From Atkinsonella hypoxylon (Eukaryota > Ascomycota > Sordariomycetes > Hypocreales > Clavicipitaceae): 64,000 nt of DNA. Location of the stretch: assembly GCA_000729835.1 (NCBI GenBank), contig JFHB01000122.1, positions 1 through 64,000 of the forward strand. The letters run 5' to 3'. Positions within the stretch are counted from its first letter, which is position 1. Each line of letters opens with the position of its first letter. A program made the translations under genes and the position numbers. Below, one piece after another: positions 12,089 through 20,888 of this stretch. Under the pieces are notes generated by a model. It was not told the origin of the DNA. It was given only the letters and a program-made list of their open reading frames with translations, and did not search any database.

Positions 12089-13607
12089 AAAGCGAAGGCG
12101 ACAAGGGGACCCTTCGGAGGACCAACATGATCCACTCAAGAAGGCAAGATTGAGCAGAAAACCTCGCCCGCCTCCCAACTTTCCACCTGAATTCTACGAC
12201 AACCTGTCGACAATTTTCCTTACTACCCGTGCTAAGCGAGAACTTGACCGACGAAACGAGCAGGATCCTTCATCCACGTCCACCAATCCCGACGGATCCT
12301 TCACAAGTCTTGAGGAGTTTGCAAAGCAAAACAGACGAGGTGGACCAGATCTTTGCGACCTCCGAGGGGTATGTCTTCATTACTCACGCATTCATTCATT
12401 AATTCTTGTTATTGACTAATTTCTTGTTTAGTACCCAGAGCCGACAAGCATTACACCCGTGATGGCCTCCACTGTACCTTCAAGCAGTGAAAAGACGCAG
12501 TCTACCAAGCCAACAACCGTTACAGCTAAGACCAAACGCTCCTCGGCATACGATGCTAACTTCGAACAACATCTTATTGACCATGAAATCTATCCTCCAT
12601 TCTACCAATTTCCGGACGACCGTAAATCCTCTAAGCCAGCCAATTGGGAAGAGCTTCGGCAGGTTCTGAAGGCTCCCAGGGGTTCTCTTTCGCCATCCGT
12701 TGTTACCCTATCGGCCTTTGAGGAATTTCAATTCAAAAATGAAACCAAGTCTGAGGGCACATTGATGCGTAGTGTTGTTCCACTTATTGCTGGCGGTGGC
12801 GATATCCGAAACGAGGGCCATCTTCCATTCCTCAACTTAACATCGTTGACTGACAATGTTACGGTTAATCCTGTGCCCGATTTCTTCGACGGAGCTCAAG
12901 CTGAGGCAGTAGACAAGAGAGTACGAAGTGAACTTGACAAGATAATCGTGCCTAACAGAAAGGCAGGAATCCCTATCGCACCCAACTTCTTCCTGGAGGT
13001 CAAGGGCCCTACAGGAACTGTTAGAGTGCTGAAGGGACAGGCTGTGCTAAATGGAGCGCACGGAGCTATGATGATGCACGCCTTGCAGAATTATCTAGTA
13101 GATGAGCCCGTGTACGATGGTAATGCTTACGCATTTTCATCGACATTTGTAGGTGGATTTCTTACATTATATGCACATCATCTTACTGCCCCTGCTAGGC
13201 CCGGGGAGAGGCTAGGCTTCTACACCACTCAGCTTAAAGCGTATGCATTAAATGATGATGAGGGTTATTCAGCAGGCTGTGGGGCGTTCAGGAATCTGAG
13301 GGTGAGGGCAAAGGAGGACCGCGATCGATTCATCAAGATCGCTAACTCGCGAGCACGCAACCAGGGCACAGAGATTACAGAGACGGAAGCGGAGGCTATT
13401 GCAAGCATTGAGAAACCTGAAGATTGCGATTCGAGGCCTGTCGGACTGGCTGTCTTCAACAACAACTATGACGAAGATGGCGAAGACGATGCAGACGATG
13501 CAAACGATACCCAGGACTCGGCAGGCTTTGTAGCTGACTCTGCATCAAGCTTCACACCAGTCAACAGCGAAGATGCCCAGGATCAGCATAAAAAGCCTCG
13601 CGAATGA
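12069..13607 (+). CDS. DUF7924-like fungal protein with a possible PD-(D/E)XK nuclease fold
   Basis: Two exons (12069-12368, 12432-13607; GTATGT..TTTAG) give 491 aa. The N-terminus is basic (KKRRRQ, possible nuclear signal). The middle holds VPDFFDGA (D250, D253), then PNFFLEVKGP (E289, K291), then GQAVLNGAHGAMMMHAL, and later VYDGNAYAFSSTFVGG. I recognise this as the expanded fungal family filed as DUF7924; the name is from memory. The order Asp, Glu-x-Lys, Gln resembles the active site of PD-(D/E)XK nucleases, but that is inference from motif order only. The C-terminus is acidic. It lies between two 5S-rRNA-related copies in opposite orientation and has no functional partner among its neighbours. 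Function unknown. Confidence 0.8.
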
Positions 13608-14473
13608 CCTATGTCACGTGTCGGTCGGATAGTCGCGGTCAGCACGCGACATGTCACGTGCTAGGAAGGATATTCATGCTCTGGCGAGCGCACAACCTGT
13701 GCACTTGTTTTTCTTTCCTCTCCATCTTCATAACCACCTCAATTTCACTGTTCGTGCCGTGACACCTGACCTGACTCAACTATAGGTCCTAGGGTGGGTA
13801 ACACTGCAAAGGCCTCAGGCAGGTCACGGACCCATACCCTTTTCGATATGAACCCCTAACTAGAGAACACTATCCCCTTGGGCACGATAAGGCTCCGGGT
13901 GCCCGGGGAACCCACTTTAATTGCTAGCGATTGGGCACAGCCCCGAAATTCAGCCTATATACCGGTTTTCGCGATATCTACTGAAGAGGATGAAAGTGAT
14001 GTCAGGCGCGGCCACTGCTTCCAATAACGATGCTCTTAGATAACGCACGAACGGCACTCAGATATGCCCAGCAAACCATAAACATAAGGATAGTGTCTCA
14101 TCTTCTATTGTTGGGACCACGTGTTGTTCGTTGAGTGCCGTAGTAAGAAGTCGTTTACTGGCTGATAACAGAAGTCAAGAGTTGCATTACCTCCACTGCT
14201 TGTATAGAGGATAAAGCTGCAAAACTCAGAGGAGATCAGCATAGACTTCTACAACTTCGCTGCACTAAGCTCGACTAGTGTTCCACGTAGCAAACGGCGT
14301 TTAGATCTCGATTTTCAGGGTGCGCGTTTCCCTCCACTCTGCTCATTATTCAGACACAAGTACACGTTGTATATCTATCCTGTCTTTCAGAGCTTACGGG
14401 GGTATAGTCTCGAAAGTCGGGTTCGCGTGTCGCGGCAGTAGCTTGATAAGCGGAGTAACTGTAGGACAATAAC
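13608..14473. other. Intergenic region with paired E-boxes
   Basis: This stretch lacks any reading frame of note. The exact decamer ATGTCACGTG occurs at 13611-13620 and 13651-13660, and a further CACGTG at about 14118. Nothing else is recognised before the 5S-like gene. Confidence 0.5.
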
Positions 14474-14591
14474 ACATACGACCATAGCCGCCAGCAAGGT
14501 CTGGATCCCGTCCGATCTCCGAAGAGAATCTGGTGAGCGCTGGATTAGTAATTGGGTCGGTGACGACCAGTGAATACCCAGTGTTGTATGT
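14474..14591 (+). rRNA. Divergent dispersed 5S rRNA-like gene
   Basis: The 118 bp start with ACATACGACCATAG and end with GTTGTATGT, as fungal 5S rRNA does, followed by a T6 Pol III stop (14591-14596). Every helix can form: I (14474-14482 with 14583-14591), II (14489-14494 with 14530-14535), III (14503-14505 with 14518-14520), IV (14556-14559 with 14564-14567, closing a GTGA tetraloop) and V (14539-14543 with 14578-14582). Against the common fungal 5S as I remember it, helix IV has GTCG/CGAC for GTGG/CCAC, and helix V is also changed on both strands. Such paired changes argue for a variant kept by selection rather than a dead copy. It could still be a young pseudogene. Confidence 0.7.
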
Positions 14592-14720
14592 TTTTTGCTT
14601 TCACCTACTCTCTCTTTTCTCTCTTTTTTTTTTTTTTTTTTCTTTTTATACTAGTAATTATTGCAGATATACAGAGGTACATTTCATCTCTAGCAATTTC
14701 CCTATTGCACCGGCGCGCGC
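14592..14720 (+). repeat. 3' flank of the 5S-like gene, shared with the relic at 11 kb
   Basis: After the T-run this flank (T-rich to about 14645, then TACTAGTAATTATTGCAG and AGAGGTACATTTC) matches the flank of the minus-strand copy at 11030-11110. The similarity continues past the Pol III stop, which favours DNA duplication over copying of a normal 5S transcript. Confidence 0.55.
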
Positions 14721-15146
14721 CACCGTCTATCACAGTGGGACGTATAACTAGTTAGTGGCACTGGGGTGTTATTACGTGTATTACAGTGGGATGTACTCCG
14801 TACCTGAAAACCACAGCTCACAGCCCCACATGCGCACCTAAGCAGGACTCCAGCTACCTAGGTACCTACCTAGGTACTTACATTACAGTACCTAGTACTT
14901 TAGTAGTGCCTGGTCTCTGCAGACCACCACTGCCAGTCATCATCACCAACCAGACATCTTTTGCTTCCACCATTATCGTCACCATCTTCCTCTGCGCGCG
15001 CGCCGCCCTACAAGTCGCCAGGCCTTGTCGGGGCACCCCCTTAGCTGCAGGTCAACGAGGCGTTCTATCCAAAGACTCATCGGGTTCACCTTGACTGGCC
15101 ATTTCGCCTCTATGCCGACCCAGTAGTCCCAGTCGGCACAAGAAAC
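14721..15146. other. Promoter region of ARL3
   Basis: 426 bp with two copies of TACCTAGGTA (14855-14864, 14867-14876), a TACTCCGTA word (about 14795) and a CT-rich presumed leader. No gene seen. Confidence 0.5.
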
Positions 15147-15864
15147 ATGTACCACCTGGCCAAGGGGTTGTATCTCTATGCCACCAGCAAAGAAGGTTCA
15201 CTCGCTTTTCCCCAGCACTTTTAATTGCCAGCCCAGACTTCCAGAACAGGTCAGTTGACACTGCATTGTCTTGCCAGAGTACTCCGTTATCCTGCTGGGC
15301 CTCGACAATGCTGGCAAAACCACCTTCCACGAACAAGTCAAGTCCATGTACCTCCCACATGCGCCAGAACCCAAGCTCAAAACCGTACCTACCGTGGGCC
15401 AGAACGTCTCGACAATAACCCTCCCCGACATGTATCTGAAGTTCTGGGACGTCGGAGGCCAGCTATCCCTGCGGAATCTGTGGCAAAGCTACTACGCCAG
15501 CTGCCACGCCATCGTCTTCATCATCGACAGCACGGACATCGGCGACGGAACCCTGGGGAACGACAACGGCCGGCTGGAGGAATGCAGGCTGGTGCTAGAA
15601 GATGTCCTGCAACATTCGGAAACGGAGGGCGTGCCGCTGTTGATACTCGCCAATAAGCAGGACAGAGAGGACTGCGTGGAAACGATACATATCAAGGAGG
15701 GGCTGGTGAAGAGGGTCATGGAGGGCGACAAGGGGAGCAGCATTCGCGATTCGCGCGTCTTATCGCTCAGCGCTTTGACTGGTGACGGCGTCAGGGAGGC
15801 TGTAGACTGGGTGAGGACGCGGGTGCAGTGGAATAAGGAGTCGCGGCCGCCGGTCATGCGGTGA
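15147..15864 (+). CDS. ARL3: ARF-like GTPase ARL3 (ARFRP1 orthologue)
   Basis: Two exons (15147-15195, 15278-15864; donor GTTCAC, acceptor GCCAG) give 211 aa. The N-terminus MYHLAKGLYLYATSKEEYS lacks the Gly2 needed for myristoylation; Met-Tyr is a NatC-type acetylation signal, as in yeast Arl3 (Met-Phe) and human ARFRP1. The nucleotide motifs are GLDNAGKTT, PTVGQN, WDVGGQ, NKQD and SAL. The final SRPP(V)M also matches Arl3. An extra loop GDGTLGNDNG follows IDSTDI. Arl3 acts at the trans-Golgi, recruited by the membrane protein Sys1, and recruits Arl1 and golgins. It lies tail-to-tail with RRP45, 432 bp apart. Confidence 0.94.
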
Positions 15865-16296
15865 TTTACGCGCGACATGTTATACCGCATTCAAGGTGTT
15901 TGGTGTTTCACGGTATTCTTCCTTCTTCTGCTTGTGTTGTATCACGAGCTAGGAAATTTTTGGATCTAGACAGGGTACAGGAACGTGGATTTACAGGGCA
16001 CAAGACAGAAATAGACATGGCAACATTGCGTGCTAGGCATATCGACATTCGCATCATGCCGATGAGTACTTTCTATCATGTCCCATAGGGCCAACTTGCC
16101 ACGAAAAGACAATGGCTCCAACCAAGGAAGCGCTATCAAGATGCCTTGGACTCTGTACCTCTATATCTGCTGCCGTCCCTGACGCTCTACATTTGGGTAC
16201 CTGACCAAGGAAACACTATGACCCAAAAAAAGGAAAAAAGCAAATCTTACAACGTGTGCAGTGCCCCCCGCAAAGCTGGTGTAGATGCTATTGTTA
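15865..16296. other. Convergent spacer ARL3/RRP45
   Basis: 432 bp, presumably both 3' UTRs. An A-run (about 16225-16240) is present. No gene seen. Confidence 0.5.
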
Positions 16297-17315
16297 TCAC
16301 CGATCATTGTCCGCCTTCAGCTCTGCCATCAAACCCCCCTTATCTCTCCTCTTCCCATCCTCGACCAACTTCCTATCCACCAAATCCGTAAACTCCCTCG
16401 CCTTAGCCAGCGCCGTCTGCGCACAGTAGACGAAAACCGGCGCATCGACGTCCGCACCCCCCAACTTGCTCACCTGGCAAATCTCCCCGTGCTTATTCAA
16501 GCTATACGTGCAGCAGCTCAACCGCATCTGCTCCTCCAACCACGTCGTGTCCAGCAGGACCGTCTCCCCGTCCGCCGGCCCTTCCTCCCCGAAGAAGCTG
16601 AAGGTGACGCAGAAGGGCGAGTGAAGCCAGCTGAGCGGCACAGGCTCCCTCTCCGCGGGCGTGTACACAGTCAGCGTCTCCCCTTCCATCGAGCTCTCCG
16701 GCTTGCGAAAGTGTCGCAGGGCGGCCACGACTGCGAAACAGGACACGTCGACGAGGTTGCCGTCGTGGGAGAGCACATGGAGATCTGCGCGGACGGACCA
16801 GCATTTCTGCCCGGCGACGAGGCAGAGCGACTCTGTGTCCAGGGCGCCTGAGCGACGGATCGTCTTCTCTAGCGTCCGCGAGAGGAGGACTTCTTGCTCT
16901 GTTGGGCGGTTGACTTCGAATGAGGGGGCCACCATGGGGCTTAGCTCCGAGGTGATGGAGAAGATGCCGTCGAAGGGACGGTCTGTGAAGGGGACGGTGA
17001 CTTCGGCTGAGATTTTGGCTACGACTCTGGGATTTGCGTGAGTTGGTGCGTTGTTCCTATCGTGGAGGATGTGGGTTCGGGGTAGAAAATGGCGACTTTC
17101 ATCTGGAAGGATCTGAGTGTTGAAAACGAGGTGTGAAGGGTGGGATGTTACCTTGTTTTGCCGCACCGGACGTCCGCCACGCCATACTCTTCTCCGAATG
17201 TGAGGTCAATCGGTCTGAACTGCTCAAACTTGCGATTGTCCAGTCGCAAACCCTCTTGTAACGCCTTGATGAGAAATGTCCTCTCACTCAGAGAGGGTTC
17301 TGCGTCCCGAGGCAT
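16297..17315 (-). CDS. RRP45: Exosome core subunit RRP45 (RNase PH fold)
   Basis: Two exons on the minus strand (17315-17152, 17026-16297; GTAACA..CCCAG) give 297 aa, close to yeast Rrp45. Exon 1 encodes MPRDAEPSLSERTFLIKALQ and LDNRKFEQFRPIDLTFGEEY, which joins through GKT-RVVAKISAEV to the RNase PH core. Later motifs CWSVRADLHVLSHDGNLVD and FAVVAALRHF fit the PM/Scl-75 (Rrp45) branch. The subunit sits in the catalytically inactive six-membered exosome ring that threads RNA to Rrp44 for rRNA, snRNA and mRNA processing and decay, in nucleus and cytoplasm. The start is the first ATG and matches the usual N-terminus of the family. Confidence 0.93.
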
Positions 17316-17779
17316 TTTGCCAGACGTTCGTTACCTGGACGAAAGGGGAAGAAGAGAAAAGAGGGTTGGGTTTTTATTTAGTATTAGTATTAGTATGATT
17401 ATTATTATTTTGTCGAAAACTTCCCTTTTTATGAAATGATTGTGGTTTGCACGGGTTTCGTATACTTTGTTTTTAATCCTCTTTCATGCGTTGCTGCTCA
17501 GTGAGACTGTGACGTGGGGTTGGTGAAAATTCTGCCAGGCGGTGGGTGGGAGACCTGCTTCGTCGTGAAGTTTGCAGGACGTGTCTTTCTCTTTTTCATA
17601 GTCCTTTATCAATTGGCGTTGTCACGTCCGTCTCCTGGAGTTTACGCAGTGTATAGATGATACTATGAATTCCCTTGCGGCCTTGGTTGCATCATATGGA
17701 CAGCCTGGGGCTCCTTTCAAAGACGGCTAGGCTAGTTGCTGAGAAACTCGCTGCTGCTAAAGCTACTAATTAAAATACA
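17316..17779. other. Promoter region of RRP45 and 3' end of the GH18-like gene
   Basis: 464 bp with a short ATT/AGT-rich stretch (17377-17412). No gene seen. Confidence 0.5.
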
Positions 17780-19304
17780 CTATCTAAAAAGCACATCAAG
17801 CGCTTTCATACTCCTTCTCACCTCCTGCAAAAGGCGGTTGTCTCTTCTATCCTCGAACACACTCCAGACTGCAACACCGCCTAACGGGTAATAGTTCACA
17901 ATGTCCGTAAACTTGTTTGAAAGAGTGACATTAGTTTCCCAGCTCCAGAACAGCGAGTTATGTCCATCGAAAGACCACCGCCCCAGTATGTCCTCATCAT
18001 AACGGGAATTGTTGCGAGCACCCTCTATTACCTCAACGTATTTCTTGCCCTTGTGTGGCCAATCGAAGTTGAGCGTGCCAGCGACTCCGAAGCCGTCTGC
18101 GAAGCTCGAAGGCGCCCTTGTGGTGAGAGGACACCCATGCGGCACACTGCACGCAAAGTTGTCCTTTGTTCTCACGTACCGCGGCAAGAGAGCGATGCCC
18201 AGATTCATCTTAAAGGGTATAAAGCCGTGCTCGAGCCAGCGAATCACCATCTCATCCGTATCAACGACGGAGGAATGGTGTCGGGTGGTCCCGTCACTTA
18301 GCTTTGCCAAGTCAAAGGCCATGAGCTATAGCACAAGATTAGCATTACGCTTTGCGAGGTATGGCGGAACGAAACTTGGAACAGGCCATCGACGCAACTT
18401 ACATTGACAAAGTCGACGGTCCTGGTGAGGTTGCGGATAATCTCGGGCTTGAAACCCTCCATGTCGTCGCGCCGCGCAGGAACAACGACCGATAGTTCCT
18501 TGGTGCCTAGGACCCTTTTAATTTCTGACAGAAGAAGCATGTAATTCTGGATATGTTTCTCTAGGGGCCATCGCCAATCGATATCTGCACCAAACAACAT
18601 TAGTCTTGTGTGTGTTCGGAGACTATAGCCTCCAATAAGTGCCAGGCTGGCTCACCGACGCATTTCAGCTCATATTTCTTGATTGTCGCAGCAATGTTAG
18701 CAGCGTATGTCTTGCGACTCGTATCAGACGCAGCGGCGGCTTCGAAGCCAGAAGTGTCATTCATCCCACCGACGCTGATGCACATATCTGTGTTCTGGGG
18801 GTAAAGGGCTCGGATATTTTCCATGGGCCAAAAAGGCTCCCAAGAAGAGTTCGATAAGAATTCCGTGGAGGGTATGCCACTTAACATGACGTGTGTGACT
18901 TGGCTGAGTAAACTTCGACGGGGGATTCTTTCCTGCTTCCACCTATGATCATGTTAATATAGCCTGTTATATCGTCTTTCGGTCGACTCCCAGCTAAGAA
19001 TTTTGGCCATAAAATGAAAACTGCTCTGATTTTCATATGTACTCGTACATATGCGCGTGAAAATAGATATAAACATGAATATGTTTCTACAAGAGAAACG
19101 AAGAGCTGGAAAAATCAGTGTAGGCGAGTGTTTTGGCCAGTGGCTATAGAATGATGCAATAGACGCCCTGTAGATGACGGATGACGATTAACAAACGGGC
19201 TGAAGAACTTACTCAGGCATGTACATGATATAGCGTGGCATGACGGCCGTGACAACGCCAGCAAAGAGCAACGCCAACGTGAATGTGGAAGTTACTGGAC
19301 GCAT
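17780..19304 (-). CDS. Secreted GH18-fold (chitinase-like) protein lacking the catalytic acid
   Basis: Four exons on the minus strand (19304-19213, 18942-18656, 18584-18403, 18325-17780) give 368 aa. Residues 1-22 are a signal peptide (TFTLALLFAGVVTAV). The GH18 barrel is clear: RYIMYMPEW as strand 1, QVTHVMLSG as strand 2, TDMCISVGG as strand 3 and VDFVNLMAFDLA as strand 6. The catalytic signature DGxDxDWE appears here as KCVDIDWR (residues 124-131): the acid/base Glu is Arg131 and the first Asp is Lys124. Chitin hydrolysis is therefore unlikely; a carbohydrate-binding or inhibitor role is inference. Intron 1 is long (270 bp) and contains a perfect 9-bp-arm hairpin. Exon phases all agree and introns 3 and 4 carry good splice sites, so decay by frameshift is not seen. 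Confidence 0.85.
19034..19053. repeat. Perfect hairpin in intron 1 of the GH18-like gene
   Basis: CATATGTAC and GTACATATG are separated by two bases. It may form a hairpin in the nascent transcript; no function is known. Confidence 0.6.
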
Positions 19305-19824
19305 TTTCGTAAATTTTTTGAGAAACAGTCTCAGCTAATCAAGGTAATGGTTTAAGTGGTGAAGAGTAGTCTTGTCGGATTGCCTGAATGCACGACGAGA
19401 AGTGGGAAACAAGAACATGCGCATGGAAGACCACAAAATATAAACGCCAGAAGCAGGAAAAATCGAATGTATATAATCTTTCCATGAGCATGACACCGCA
19501 ACGTCTGTGACTTTGCCATGCCGCCAACATTGGTTTCTAACGCGCATTTCTGTGGACATCTATGAGGGAAAGCGGCAGTGTAGGTGGGAGAAGGTTTGCA
19601 GGCGTAAGGCTGACCATAACTTAATTCTTAATTGTGAGGCCGTCTGGTGGAGACAGTCATCTCCAATCGGATGCTTCACCTAAATCGCCCGGCCATTGCC
19701 CAGCTCCAGCAAAAAGAAGTGGAGCAACCACGACGACAATTGGCCCACCAAAAAAACGCCACTCAAAACAAAACCAACTTCAACCCTCCAAACAACTACA
19801 CCAATCCCTCATCAACACCACACA
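19305..19824. other. Divergent promoter region, GH18-like/CWC15
   Basis: 520 bp between two divergent start codons; the CWC15 side is A/C-rich. No other feature recognised. Confidence 0.5.
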
Positions 19825-20869
19825 ATGACCACCGCCCACAGACCGACCTTCGACCCAGTACGAATCCCTCTCCCTCACCCTCCTCACAACCAAGCTAACC
19901 CCCTCCCCCCCCTCCCCAGGCGCGCGGCAAAGAAGCCCTCCGCGGCCCAGCCTACCACCAACGCCTCCAACCCGCCCACACGCAGCTCAAATTCCGCCAA
20001 GCCGGCCAGGGCGGCGACGCAGACGACGAACCACTCGACCTCGCAGCCGAGCTCCTCGCCGCCGAAGCCGCGCATTTCGCCAAGACCAAAGGACGGCGTC
20101 TACCCCCCGCGGACGCGGACGCGGACGCGGACACGCCTGCCGAGGAGACCCCCGGGAAACGACCGAGCTCCTCCCCCAGCCAAGACTACGACACCAAACG
20201 GCGTCGCATCCTCGAGGAAACGAGGGACATAGACGCGGACGACTCGGATGACTCTGCGAGCGAGTCCGAGGACAGCGACGACGACGACGACGACGAGGCC
20301 GAGCTGGCGCGGGAGCTGGAGCGCGTGAGGAGGGAGCGCGAGGAGAGGAAGAAGAGGGAGGAGGCGGAGCGGGCAAGGGAGGAAGAGGAGGCGAGGGAGA
20401 AGGATATCGCGCTTGGGAATCCGCTTTTGAACAAGCGGGATTATACCATTAAGAGGAGGTGGGATGACGATGTTGTGTTTAAGAATCAGGCGAGGGGGAC
20501 GGAGAATAAGGGGAAGAAGGAGTTTGTGAACGTAAGTTGTTGGTCTTTGCTTTGTGTCTTTTATATATCCTCGCTTCGCTCGATTGGCTGTGACCATGTT
20601 TCGCCAATTTTCGGGGGGGTATTCAGTTCTTTTATTTTTTTACTTTCCATATTCTCACTCACCCACTTCCTGCACGTCTTTAACCCCTTTTTCATGCGTT
20701 TGCGCCACTCGCGTTGATTTTAGGCTTCTTTATTTCCTCATATCGTTGTTCTTGCTTCCCACTGCACCCTGTTCTCCTTTGTCCGAGATCGAACAAGTCT
20801 ACTAAACATTCACAGGACCTCTTGCGATCAGATTTCCACAGACGCTTCATGAGCAAGTACGTTAGATAG
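19825..20869 (+). CDS. CWC15: Pre-mRNA-splicing factor CWC15
   Basis: Three exons (19825-19857, 19920-20531, 20816-20869) give 232 aa. The conserved N-terminus MTTAHRPTFDP-ARGKEA spans intron 1. The middle has an Ala-Asp repeat (DADADADT), a Ser-Asp-acidic block and a long charged coiled-coil (LERVRREREERKKREEAE), followed by NPLLNKRDYTIKRRWDDDVV. The 17-residue last exon gives DLLRSDFHRRFMSKYVR, the family's diagnostic C-terminus, ending right after it. Intron 2 (284 bp) has a TACTAAAC branch site. Cwc15 belongs to the Prp19-associated (NTC-related) part of the active spliceosome. The stop lies only 19 bp from that of the xylulose kinase gene on the other strand. Confidence 0.94.
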
Positions 20870-20888
20870 ACAATCAGATACCCTAGAC

